Shown: in pieces, positions 7,465 through 16,364 of the stretch
Layout of the letters: the number at the start of each line of letters is the position of its first letter
Numbering within the stretch: position 1 is the stretch's first letter
Assembly: GCA_019309545.1 (NCBI GenBank)
Contig: JAFDGA010000029.1
Coordinates: forward strand, 1 to 38,546
Origin: Deltaproteobacteria bacterium
GTDB taxonomy: Bacteria; Desulfobacterota; Desulfobaccia; Desulfobaccales; Desulfobaccaceae
DNA: 38,546 bases
Direction of reading: 5' to 3'
The notes under the pieces: generated by a model
The model's database searches: none
Told to the model about the DNA's origin: nothing
The model's input: the letters and a program-made list of their open reading frames with translations, nothing else
Translations under genes and position numbers: made by a program

Positions 7465-8427
7465 TTACTTAATTGCCGTTACACCGTAACTATTATTATT
7501 GATCTGCACAATGTTGCATTGTTTCAGGCCATTTTTATCAACGAAAGCTACAAGGTCTTGCTTGGATATATAATGTACAATAGGAGTGGATAAAAAATCA
7601 AAGGCAATATAATTGCGGTCTGAGTTACTTAGTACAGTGTTTAGATAGTTTAGATATTCACCATAATATTTTGGCTTTAGATATCTTGTTAAGCTTTTAT
7701 AAATCACTTCCTCCATTTGAACCATGGTTTTGCTTAAAACTACTTTAGTAGAATTCGAGAGGTTAATTGTAAAATATCTGATTAAGTTGAGCAGTGACCC
7801 CATTATTTCATTTCCTTCCTTCCCGTATACCCAAACACCTATTTTACCGCCCTCTTTGAGAGGGTTTAATATAGCTTTAAAAGCCTTGAACGGAGCGGCT
7901 GTATGGTGCAAGACGCCCATACAAAAAACCATGTCAAATAAAGGCTTAAAAGGGGGGTTAAACAGATTGGCTTGGATGAAATGGATATTGGGGTAATTTG
8001 CCGAGAGCTGTTTGGCAGCATCAACCGCGCTACCCACGTCCAAGGCGAAAACCTCTCTGGCCCCAAAATCTGAGGCTAGTCTTGATAACCGACCAGCCCC
8101 ACAGCCTACGTCGAGAACGACTTGGCCTTTGAAATCCTCCGGCTTCCAGGGGGGCAATCTTTCCAAAAACTCACGGTTGAGGGCCGGAGACAGGCGGGAA
8201 CCATATAGTTGCCAGGCATAACCGAAGCTTTCAGAGGTTTTTTCTTCCTTTACAGTTAGATCACCGATAACTAACCGTGGAATGCCGTCGATAATCGGAT
8301 AAGCCTTATTGCAACCACCACATATTAAACTCCCACTTATAACTTCTGACGACTCTATCGTCGCTTTAAGTTTGAGCTCATTGTTACATATTGGGCAGGT
8401 AAGATAAGAAATTACGTCTTTTCTCAT
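7465..8427 (-). CDS. SAM-dependent methyltransferase with N-terminal Trm112-like zinc ribbon
   Basis: A 320-aa protein. Residues 1-55 form a Trm112-type zinc ribbon with CPIC (11-14), CGGC (36-39) and the following YPIIDGIPRL. The class I methyltransferase core starts with VVLDVGCGAGRLSR (103-116, SAM-binding motif I). A helical, asparagine-rich C-terminus follows. Base composition is clearly more AT-rich than the surrounding genes, a sign of acquisition with a surface-glycan locus. It is the last gene of the minus-strand glycan operon. The substrate, perhaps a sugar or lipid-linked glycan, is not visible. Confidence 0.85.
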   Translation of the reverse strand: MRKDVISYLTCPICNNELKLKATIESSEVISGSLICGGCNKAYPIIDGIPRLVIGDLTVKEEKTSESFGYAWQLYGSRLSPALNREFLERLPPWKPEDFKGQVVLDVGCGAGRLSRLASDFGAREVFALDVGSAVDAAKQLSANYPNIHFIQANLFNPPFKPLFDMVFCMGVLHHTAAPFKAFKAILNPLKEGGKIGVWVYGKEGNEIMGSLLNLIRYFTINLSNSTKVVLSKTMVQMEEVIYKSLTRYLKPKYYGEYLNYLNTVLSNSDRNYIAFDFLSTPIVHYISKQDLVAFVDKNGLKQCNIVQINNNSYGVTAIK

Positions 8428-8475
8428 ACATTAAACTCCACCAGAGATGTTACTATAGTGAATGACTTGCCAGCT

Positions 8476-9510
8476 TCATTTAGGACAATGAGCGACTCTT
8501 GGTTCACAGGGTGGCTGAAGAGTCAAGGATAGCCAGCCGATAAGGCCGTGGGTCACTACCAGCCCTAATAACAAACAGGAGAAAGCCAGGGCTTGCTCCT
8601 GTTTCATTCCCAAGAGGGAGAAAAGGAAAATTAAACTTACCTCCCGGGTGCCGATGCCCGCGATCGATATAGGGATTAGCGTAAAGAGGGTGGTTAAAGC
8701 CAAACAGGCTCCGACTTGCAATAAGCCCAGATGGAGGTTTAGCGCTCGGGCGATGAAATACGCCGCCAAAAAATTCATCGCCCAGCCCAGTATGGTCAGA
8801 ATAAGGGGCCAGCTGAGACGCCAAGAGAGAAAGGGCCGCACGGCGTCCTGCACCCCCAGAAGTCCCTGATCCACCTGGGGTCTGAATTTCAAGGGTACCA
8901 TTTTTACTAGAACTGAGCGTAGCCAGTCCCAATTCCAGGTTCGCCAGGCAAGTAAACAGAACCCAATAACTAATAACAGCGAGATGGGAACCAGACCCAG
9001 CACTCCGTCCCGGAACAGTTTGGGAAGAGGAAGGAAAAATATTGCGGCCATACCGATTACAGTCAAGATGAACAGATCTAGAAAACGGTCTAATATAATA
9101 CTCAGGGTTACAGAGATAATAGAATGATTTTCCTGCCGGAAATAGATCAGGCGAGCGAAATCCCCCAAACGGCCAGGGGTAACTGCTCCGGCCAATGATC
9201 CGGCGTTATAAATCAAGAAGACCTTCTGAAACGGATAGATAATCCCTTGCAGTTTAAGCAAGTATCTCCACCGACAAACAATCAACCCGATATAGCTGAT
9301 CATGGTAATTTGGGCTAGCAAGTACCATGGCCATCTGGTTTTCCCTAAGGCCACAGCAATCCCCCGCAGATCAGTGGTAGCCAGCACCAATCCCATGAGT
9401 AAAAAACCTAGTAGGAAAGGGGTGATTCTTTTTAATCGCCGCCAAACGGATTGGTACCCCGTCGGTTCAGGTTCTGGGGATTTATCAGAATCTGTGACCG
9501 TCAGGTTCAC
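8476..9510 (-). CDS. Lysylphosphatidylglycerol synthetase/UPF0104-like integral membrane protein
   Basis: A 345-aa polytopic inner-membrane protein with about eight or nine predicted helices. The family signatures include GAVTPGRLGDFARLIYFR near the first third and a later ISIAGIGTREVSLIFLF segment. This family includes the flippase part of MprF and many glycan-locus proteins suspected of moving lipids. The frame is open upstream, but the GTG at 9510 overlaps the radical SAM stop codon as GTGA with GGGGCG before it, which favours this start over the 373-aa reading. It probably works with the surrounding glycan genes. Confidence 0.85.
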   Translation of the reverse strand: MNLTVTDSDKSPEPEPTGYQSVWRRLKRITPFLLGFLLMGLVLATTDLRGIAVALGKTRWPWYLLAQITMISYIGLIVCRWRYLLKLQGIIYPFQKVFLIYNAGSLAGAVTPGRLGDFARLIYFRQENHSIISVTLSIILDRFLDLFILTVIGMAAIFFLPLPKLFRDGVLGLVPISLLLVIGFCLLAWRTWNWDWLRSVLVKMVPLKFRPQVDQGLLGVQDAVRPFLSWRLSWPLILTILGWAMNFLAAYFIARALNLHLGLLQVGACLALTTLFTLIPISIAGIGTREVSLIFLFSLLGMKQEQALAFSCLLLGLVVTHGLIGWLSLTLQPPCEPRVAHCPK

Positions 9511-10934
9511 GCCGCGCCCCAGGAGAACAGGGCTCTGAAGAATGCCAGGCCGTCCAGCAGAAAGGCTTGGGGTTGGTAGAGCTTGAAATTCCTCCATAAG
9601 ATGCCAGGTCGGAGATAAAATCTCAGAAGACCAATTTTCTGCAGCCAGATCAGACGATGGCGGCTCAAATCATTTACCTCTACCGAAGCATTGCCGAAAC
9701 GACGCAACTCCCGGAGGTCGTCAGCAATAATCCGACTACCCCCCTCCCCCCGAAGAATCATTTCCCGCACCTTGGTTCCTGGGTATGGTTGTAAGATGTT
9801 TATGACTACCTGGTCAAGCCCATATAAGCTGTTGATAAATCGGAATGAATCCTCTACCGTGCGGCGATTCTCGTAAGGCAGACCAATAATGAGGGAGCCG
9901 CGGGCCAGAATCCCGGCCTCGCGCGTAATTCGAAAGGCTTCGGAGATTTGCTCCAGAGTCTCGTTCTTACCGGTAAATTTTAGAATCTCCGGGTTTCCGC
10001 TCTCAATACCATAAGAAATGCGGACAAAGCCGCTGGCCTTCATGGTTTGCAAGAGCTTCCGGTCCACCCGGTCGGCGCGTGACAGCCCCTCCCAGGTAAA
10101 CCGCAAGCCGCGGCGCTGAATCTCCTCGCAGAGCTCATAAATCCTGGCCTTATTCATGGTGAGGACATCATCATTAAAAGAAATATGCGGAACATTTAAC
10201 TCTCGGACCACATATTCGATCTCATCGGCAACATTGGGGGCTGACCGGTAGCGGATTTGCCGGCCCCCGGGAATCTGAGCGACCGCACAATAAATACAGT
10301 TAAAGGGGCAGCCCCGGGAAGACATGAACGCGGTGGTAACCTGGTGGCCCAAACGAGGCACGTTGCGAAAGTAGAGACGATTGTCTAATAGAGTGCGATC
10401 CGGAAAAGGAAGATTATCGAGATGGTTATGCAACGGCCGCAACGGATTTTCGATAACCTCGCCCTCGGCTCGGAATATCAAACCGCGGATTTGGGAATAT
10501 CGCCATGGTTCAGGCAGGTTTTCCAATAATTCAACGATGGTCTCTTCCCCCTCGCCGATCACCCCGAAGTCGAAACAGGGATAATCAACCAGCACTTTTT
10601 GGCGAAATATGGTGAGGTGGACGCCTCCTAAGACAATGGGGATATTTAGATGGGATTTAAGGGCCTCAGCAATGGCGACGGCGTTGTAAAACTCGGGGGA
10701 GGTGGCGGTAATCCCGATCAGGTCAGGCTTTTCCCGTTGAACAATCTCCAGAATCTTGGCCACATTATAACCCTGGGCTTCGCAATCCAGGACCAGGGGC
10801 TGATGACCCGCCCGTTTGAGGCTAGCCGCCAGATAACACAATCCTAGAGGAGGGTTTAAAAAGCCGTATTTCAAAATAGCCTTGAAGGACCCGTAAACAT
10901 TGCTAAAAGGTGGAGAGATGAGGATACATTTCAT
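9507..10934 (-). CDS. B12-binding domain radical SAM protein
   Basis: A 475-aa enzyme. Residues 1-140 form a cobalamin-binding-type Rossmann domain (LISPPF..., PPLGLCYLAASLKRAGH, then GGVHLTIF and VIGEGEETI). The radical SAM core starts at about 195, with the [4Fe-4S] ligands in CPFNCIYC (C209, C213, C216). GESGN-like YGIESGNPEIL and IIGLPYE follow, typical of the BchE/HpnP-like superfamily. Such enzymes make C-methylations, cyclisations and other anaerobic modifications. Its place in a glycan/lipid operon suggests it alters a lipid or sugar, which is an inference. Stop and next start overlap (GTGA). The ATG is at 10934. Confidence 0.88.
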   Translation of the reverse strand: MKCILISPPFSNVYGSFKAILKYGFLNPPLGLCYLAASLKRAGHQPLVLDCEAQGYNVAKILEIVQREKPDLIGITATSPEFYNAVAIAEALKSHLNIPIVLGGVHLTIFRQKVLVDYPCFDFGVIGEGEETIVELLENLPEPWRYSQIRGLIFRAEGEVIENPLRPLHNHLDNLPFPDRTLLDNRLYFRNVPRLGHQVTTAFMSSRGCPFNCIYCAVAQIPGGRQIRYRSAPNVADEIEYVVRELNVPHISFNDDVLTMNKARIYELCEEIQRRGLRFTWEGLSRADRVDRKLLQTMKASGFVRISYGIESGNPEILKFTGKNETLEQISEAFRITREAGILARGSLIIGLPYENRRTVEDSFRFINSLYGLDQVVINILQPYPGTKVREMILRGEGGSRIIADDLRELRRFGNASVEVNDLSRHRLIWLQKIGLLRFYLRPGILWRNFKLYQPQAFLLDGLAFFRALFSWGAA

Positions 10935-11079
10935 GGAGTTCAGTTCCTTGAGAATATTCTTTAAATTTACACCAGAGGTTTGCTGGTTAAGCTTATTAGA
11001 CGAGGCATCTGAGTCATGGTTTTTATCGCCCCCTCTGGGTTAAACGGTGGCGGAGGGATAAGAAAAAAAGCAGTCAATC

Positions 11080-11688
11080 CTATACCTTAACAAAAATAAA
11101 CAGATTGTTCAGGCCATATAGGAATCGTTGGTGAGACCTAAGCTGATAGCCAGCGCCTTGTACCAGAGAGATCAATTCTTGATTCCAGAAACCATAGACC
11201 TCTCCGGGTTCCATGCCTCGCTCTTTGTCCTCGCTATACCACCAGATAAACCGATGCCCCAGATAAGACAGCACCGGATCGATCATGGTAATAAGCAAGC
11301 GGCCCTCTGGAGCCAGCACCCGGCGGGCTTCAACCAATACCTCTTGGCGATTAGGAATATGGTTTAAGGCGGCGATGATGGTCACGGTGTCAAACTCGCC
11401 GTCGGCAAAAGGCAGCCGGGAACAGTCCGGCAGGATCAAGGCCCCGCCCCCCCAATCGTAGACATCGACCCCGATACCATTGCCATAGGTGTGGACCAAC
11501 TGATTATCGCCACAACCGATATCCAACAGGCGGCCTTGCACCCAGGGCAGCACGGCCCGCAAGCGTTCTCCCCACAGGGAGGTCAGGCCCAGGCGTTCGG
11601 TTACTTTATCGGGCAAAACGGTCAACCGCAGCGGGGCAAAGGCCAGGTCAAAAAATTTTTGGGCCAAACTTTTATCAGTGACCATCAT
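11080..11688 (-). CDS. Class I SAM-dependent methyltransferase, 202 aa
   Basis: Motif I is LLDIGCGDNQLVHTYG (about 54-69), followed by VDVYDW. The post-I acidic strand and FDTVTIIAALNHIPNRQEVLVEARRVLAPEGRLLIT show the Methyltransf_11 pattern. The start overlaps the 3' end of the asparagine synthase gene by 14 bases, so the two are co-translated; a second ATG three bases in is equally possible. It probably methylates a glycan intermediate, but no substrate motif is visible. Confidence 0.85.
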   Translation of the reverse strand: MMVTDKSLAQKFFDLAFAPLRLTVLPDKVTERLGLTSLWGERLRAVLPWVQGRLLDIGCGDNQLVHTYGNGIGVDVYDWGGGALILPDCSRLPFADGEFDTVTIIAALNHIPNRQEVLVEARRVLAPEGRLLITMIDPVLSYLGHRFIWWYSEDKERGMEPGEVYGFWNQELISLVQGAGYQLRSHQRFLYGLNNLFIFVKV

Positions 11689-13603
11689 TAGAGTCCCAAT
11701 GTTTGATAGTTAATCCGGGTCCAGCGTCTATATTATCTCTGATAAATGTCTGCCACCACAAGGCCAAAATCAGCAAACCCCAGAGTTGATGACTGTAATC
11801 CAATCTATCCTCCACATGCTGTTGGAAGATTTTTCGCAAGAAGGCCATATTAATCCACCCCGTATCCCGGAGAATTTCCAGGGTATCAGCAAAATAATCC
11901 TTAAGTTCGGTTTTAATCCAGAGTCCGACCGGCACGTTAAATCCTTTTTTGCCCTGCCAGCGGATGGCGGCCGGCACCCGATCCTGCAGGAGCCGACGCA
12001 GCAAGTATTTTTTCAGGAACAGCCCTTTTAGTTTCCAGTGCGCCGGAATCCCAGCCGCCGTTTCCACTAAACCATGATCTAGAAAGGGAGTGCGGGCTTC
12101 CAGGGCGTGGGCCATGGTCATGCGGTCAACCTTGACCAGCATGTCATTAGGTAGATAAAAACGCGTGTCAGCATAGAGCATGCGATCAATCGGATGGCCT
12201 GCCTGGCTGCGTTCGAACCAGTACCTATATAAGAGAGAGGCCTCCGGCAAATGAAGTTGGGGCAACAGGTCCTGTTGGGCCTCAGGGGACCAGATCTGCC
12301 GCCAGGAATAATGGGCGTAATCAGCATCACACCCCAGGGCCGCCACCAGGCGCTTTAATTTAAAATCCAAGCTGACTTTACGGTCGGAGACCGGCAAACG
12401 TGTCACCAGTCGTTGTAGCAGTTTTTGCCAAGCGGTGGGTAGAGAATTAAGGAGTCGCAGAAGATAATGAGCCTGATAAGTTTCATAACCCGCCAGGATT
12501 TCATCAGCCCCATCGCCGGTGAGCACCACCTTGACCTCCCGGGCCGCAAACTCGGCCAGATAATAGACCGGCACCATGGAGGAATCGGCAGTAGGTTCTT
12601 CGGCATGCCAGACTAAGGTGGGCAATAACTCTTTGACCTGCGGGGTCACCACCAGTTCATGATGCTCGGTGCGGTAGCGGGATGCTACCTGCCGGGCATA
12701 AGGTCGTTCATCATAACTTTTTTCGGCGAAACCGATAGAAAAAGTTTTTAACCGGCCCGGATAAAGGGGTGCGGCCAAGGCCACGATAGTGGCCGAATCC
12801 AACCCCCCGCTCAGAAAGGCCCCTACCGGCACATCGGCGATCAGCCGATAGCGGATGGCTTCCTGTAACTGGGCCTCGAATTCGGGGACTACCCGGTCAG
12901 GGTTTTGGGTCTTGATAGCGGGTGGGTAACTCAGGTCCCAGTATTCCCTTATCTGCAGTTGCTGTTCGTGGGCACGCCATAACAGGTATTGGGCCGGTTC
13001 CAGCTGCTGGATCCCTTTAAACAGAGTATGGGGAGCTGGAGTATAATTCAACGATAAATAGTAACCCAGAGCCTCAAAATTAACTTCCCGAGGGATCTGG
13101 GGAAGCGCCAGCATCGCCTTGATTTCCGAGGCAAAATAAAAGTCGCCATTACGCCGGCAATAGAAGAAAGGTTTCTTGCCTAAGCGATCCCGGGCGGCAA
13201 ACAGGCGTTGCTGATCGACATCCCAGAGCGCAAAGGCAAACATGCCGCGCAATTTATCCAGACATTCGACCCCGTATTCTTCATAAGCATGAATGATCAC
13301 CTCGGAATCGGCCTGGGAGTAGAACCGGTGACCGGATTTCTCTAAATGTTGCCGCAGTTCCTGAAAATTGTAGATTTCACCGTTGAACACCATGAAAACG
13401 GTCCCGGTTTCATTGCTCATCGGCTGCCGGCCGCGTTCCGACAGGTCAATGATGCTCAGGCGGCGGTGGCCTAAACCGACCCGACCCTGGACCCAGAGAC
13501 CGGCGTTATCCGGGCCGCGATGAGTCAGAACGTCGCGCATCTTCGAGATTTCTGTTGCGGTTACCAGCCGTTCAGCTCTAATGATCCCACAGATTCCACA
13601 CAT
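11675..13603 (-). CDS. asnB: Asparagine synthase (glutamine-hydrolysing)
   Basis: A two-domain enzyme. The N-terminal Ntn glutaminase has the essential Cys2 directly after the initiator (MCGICGI) with RHRGPD-like THRGPDNAG and FNGEIYNF. The synthetase domain has the ATP PP-loop SGGLDS at 265-270 and a KVDRMTMAHALEARTPFLDH segment further on. The start at 13603 was chosen over a GTG nine bases upstream because Cys2 must be the second residue; AGGTGG precedes it. Copies inside polysaccharide operons often amidate sugar acids or other glycan carboxylates instead of making free asparagine, so that is a likely role here. Confidence 0.93.
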   Translation of the reverse strand: MCGICGIIRAERLVTATEISKMRDVLTHRGPDNAGLWVQGRVGLGHRRLSIIDLSERGRQPMSNETGTVFMVFNGEIYNFQELRQHLEKSGHRFYSQADSEVIIHAYEEYGVECLDKLRGMFAFALWDVDQQRLFAARDRLGKKPFFYCRRNGDFYFASEIKAMLALPQIPREVNFEALGYYLSLNYTPAPHTLFKGIQQLEPAQYLLWRAHEQQLQIREYWDLSYPPAIKTQNPDRVVPEFEAQLQEAIRYRLIADVPVGAFLSGGLDSATIVALAAPLYPGRLKTFSIGFAEKSYDERPYARQVASRYRTEHHELVVTPQVKELLPTLVWHAEEPTADSSMVPVYYLAEFAAREVKVVLTGDGADEILAGYETYQAHYLLRLLNSLPTAWQKLLQRLVTRLPVSDRKVSLDFKLKRLVAALGCDADYAHYSWRQIWSPEAQQDLLPQLHLPEASLLYRYWFERSQAGHPIDRMLYADTRFYLPNDMLVKVDRMTMAHALEARTPFLDHGLVETAAGIPAHWKLKGLFLKKYLLRRLLQDRVPAAIRWQGKKGFNVPVGLWIKTELKDYFADTLEILRDTGWINMAFLRKIFQQHVEDRLDYSHQLWGLLILALWWQTFIRDNIDAGPGLTIKHWDSNDGH

Positions 13604-13620
13604 CCACGCCACCTGCTAGC

Positions 13621-13780
13621 GGGAGCGGTTGCCAGCCCAGGGAAAGCGCTCCCGGTAATTAGCCAGTCTCCCCGGCTGAGAGGGAAAGCATAAGATCCGG
13701 GCTTCGACGAAGTTCTAATACTAAAACCAGCCCGGCGAAGCCGACTCCACCCCCCTTTTCTGCCTCTGAGAACGAGGCAG
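13621..13780. repeat. Two hairpins in the asnB upstream spacer
   Basis: The spacer between the glycosyltransferase stop and asnB start has two perfect 7-bp inverted repeats: GGGAGCG/CGCTCCC (13621-13627 with 13647-13653), and CTGCCTC/GAGGCAG (13760-13766 with 13774-13780). Neither is followed by a U-run on either strand. They may be leader structures or processing sites. Confidence 0.35.
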
Positions 13781-13806
13781 TCAAGGCTTTATGCTTTTCC
13801 AAAACT

Positions 13807-14672
13807 TTATTCATATTTTTCTTTTCGGAGGGCGGAGATCTGATCGGCCAGCAACCCAAAGAAAAAAATCAAGATTCCGGTTAACATCACCAGGAGCGAG
13901 CCGGTAGAAAGACCTCGCTTGAGAACAAAGAAGGGATAAATGGCATGTAGGACCCCCGCCATAAAGACGATAATGCTGGCCGGGATGAAGATCCGTAAAG
14001 GCTCAAAAAGCGCCACTATTCGTAAGATTAGGAGAAAAGTTTCATAGCCGGACATGAAACTTACTGTACTTTTACCCAGACGTTTTTTGACTTCTATGGG
14101 TATATAGGATAAGGCGTAGCCACGATTCAGGAAAATTAAGGTGCTGGTGGTCGAAAAAGAAAACCGATCAGAGCACAGATGTAGATAACGACTGATTATA
14201 TCTTTTTTAAAGATTCGCAAGCCGGAATTCAGGTCGGGGATTTTGGTCTTCGTAAGATAATTGGACAGCCATCCCAGAATCCATTTACCGGGCATGCGCC
14301 ACAGATTGCTGTGAAACAGCCTGGATCGGACTCCGATCACTAACGCCAGATCCTCCTCCTGAATGGCCTGGCCGAGTTTGAGGAGATCATGGGGGTAGTG
14401 CTGGCCGTCCGCATCAAAGGTGGCTATGTAAACCCCCTGAGCCTGGCGGATGCCAGTTTTTATAGCGGCCCCATAGCCCCGGTTCTGGCGATGCCGGAGG
14501 ACCCGGATGTCAGGAATTTGATCGAGTTCTTGAGAGGTGCCATCGGTGGAACCATCGTCCACGACAATAATCTCATATTGGCCGGGCCACTGGTTTGCCA
14601 GATTCTGCCGTAATTCCTGGATAGTGCCACTTCATTATAGGCTGGCACGATAATGGAAAATATTACTGACAT
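13807..14672 (-). pseudogene. Family 2 glycosyltransferase (dolichol-phosphate-mannose-synthase-like) with an N-terminal frameshift
   Basis: ATG at 14672 starts the classic GT2 strand (SIIVPAYNEVA). The frame then breaks; one missing base near 14624-14631 would join it to IQELRQNLANQWPGQ...VVDDGSTDGT in the other frame. The downstream frame is intact: NRGYGAAIKTGI, then FDADGQHYP (DxD metal site), GLRIFKK, and two C-terminal membrane helices ending RKEKYE. Such enzymes place a sugar from UDP- or GDP-sugar onto a lipid carrier at the inner membrane. A truncated product could start at GTG 14562, but it would lack the first nucleotide-binding strand. The start overlaps the preceding membrane protein gene by 10 bases. 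Confidence 0.75.
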
Positions 14673-16360
14673 GGATTGACCTTTAGGACTTGATAATGCT
14701 CATTATTATAGACGATTTTCCCCACCTCAGAAAAATTCTTGGAGGAATTTTTGACCACCACAAAATCAGCTCCGTGCTGCCGGGCCAAACGGTATAATTG
14801 CGTGGGCTGGTTCTGGGCCGCCGACAGTTGCTGCAGATGTTGCAATAAAGTGAGAAAGCCGTGTCCCGCATAAAAATTGATGCCGCGATCCTTATAACAA
14901 CCGGTGATCGAACGTTGGGCCAATAATCGGAAGGTCAAGGAATCAAATAGAAATAGTGCCTCCGGATCCGTATGTTTCCGGGCCCAATTGGCCAACTCCA
15001 CCATTGCCACCTGGCTTTCCGGAGGGCGTGCCCGGACCAGGGTGCGATAATTCCAGCGCAGGTTCATAAAAAGGGTCAGAACCAATAGCGCCAGTCCGGT
15101 GAGCTTTAAGGGATGCCATCCAGGCGACAGCTTTTTCAGACTGACCATGGTCTCGCCCAGGAGAGCAAACAATAACAGCGGAAAAAAGCGCATGACATAA
15201 TTATATTCCAGGTCTAAAGGATATTTGAGGAGATAACGGGTCAGTTCCGTCAGCAGCAATCCTCCCATGCCTACCCAAAAAGTAGTGAAGATCAGCGTTG
15301 AGACCAAGGCAATCTCATGGGTTGGTTTTTTTGGGAATATCCCCCAAAAGCCACAGAAACCCAGAAAAATCAAGTAAAAATTCATTTCCCGGTCAAAATA
15401 TAGGGAATACCCCAAACAACCTACCGCCGTAAGCCAGACCAAGCGAGGGGTGAGCCGTTTCCAAGACCACAGTGCTCCGAAACTAAGGGCCAGCAACAAC
15501 ATGGTGAGGAGATGGGTGACAATGGCTGGCAGGCTTTTCAAATTCGGCAAAGGATAAAAAATTTGGGGGAAAGATTTTAGTAAGATTTCTTTAACGGTGG
15601 CATAGCTCAAACCGGAAAAATCAACCGGCGAGGTCTTACCTAGATAGTTAAATATTATGGGCAGCGCTCCGGGAATTGACACCAGGCCTGCCAATATGGC
15701 TGTTTTAATGGACCACCATGAAAATCGATGGACAAAAAGAAAAGCCAAGGCCAGCACCTGAACCAGAACAAAGCCAGAGGGAGGATGTAAATTTGCTAGC
15801 AAGCCGATCACCGCAAATAATAATAACAGCCGGGACCGACTATGTTGATGTTTCATAAACCATAGAAACAAAAAGGGTAAAAAGACATAAAAAATAGTCC
15901 GGGGCGCAATAAATCGGATCGGCCCAATGCCAGCCGTCCCGCCCCCCGATTGGACTATAAGTGGTAAGGAGGCAAATATAGCCAAAGTCGCCGCGATCAG
16001 CCGATTATTGCAAAGGTAATTAAAAAAACCATAAGCCCCGACCATGAAAACAAAATTCAAGGGGAAAACCAGGAATTTGAGTCCGGAAGTAAGGTCTCCG
16101 GTAAATTGATAGCAAAGGGCCAGGTAGTGCCGATACAGGGGAGTATAAAACAAAAACTTTTCCGACTCATAAAATACCCCGTCTCGCAGAAAAAGCTCAG
16201 GGCGGGTTTGCTTTAATACCATGAGCAACACATTTTGGGCATCGCCCAAAAGTGCCTCGGGTCCTTGGGACCAGGACAGCCAGGTCCAAAAAGCCGAGAG
16301 GCCCGCGAACAGTGTTAAGGGGATAATATCTTCTGAGGTTATTGAGGTGGAAACCGCCAA
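14663..16360 (-). CDS. Polytopic membrane protein, GT-C-like, tandem paralogue B
   Basis: A 565-aa protein with about ten or more hydrophobic helices and a soluble C-terminal part. It is clearly a paralogue of the next gene upstream: both share an N-terminal W-S-Q/PG motif, FYTP near residue 70, TGDL...K.LVFPLN and a C-terminal ARKHTDPEALFLFDSLTFRL-type block followed by ITGC.KD. The topology and the acidic N-terminal loop resemble GT-C membrane glycosyltransferases or the DUF6798-type proteins, but I do not see a decisive catalytic motif. It starts four bases after the previous stop and overlaps the GT2 gene, so it belongs to the glycan operon. Confidence 0.7.
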   Translation of the reverse strand: MAVSTSITSEDIIPLTLFAGLSAFWTWLSWSQGPEALLGDAQNVLLMVLKQTRPELFLRDGVFYESEKFLFYTPLYRHYLALCYQFTGDLTSGLKFLVFPLNFVFMVGAYGFFNYLCNNRLIAATLAIFASLPLIVQSGGGTAGIGPIRFIAPRTIFYVFLPFLFLWFMKHQHSRSRLLLLFAVIGLLANLHPPSGFVLVQVLALAFLFVHRFSWWSIKTAILAGLVSIPGALPIIFNYLGKTSPVDFSGLSYATVKEILLKSFPQIFYPLPNLKSLPAIVTHLLTMLLLALSFGALWSWKRLTPRLVWLTAVGCLGYSLYFDREMNFYLIFLGFCGFWGIFPKKPTHEIALVSTLIFTTFWVGMGGLLLTELTRYLLKYPLDLEYNYVMRFFPLLLFALLGETMVSLKKLSPGWHPLKLTGLALLVLTLFMNLRWNYRTLVRARPPESQVAMVELANWARKHTDPEALFLFDSLTFRLLAQRSITGCYKDRGINFYAGHGFLTLLQHLQQLSAAQNQPTQLYRLARQHGADFVVVKNSSKNFSEVGKIVYNNEHYQVLKVNPCQ

Positions 16361-16364
16361 CTGA

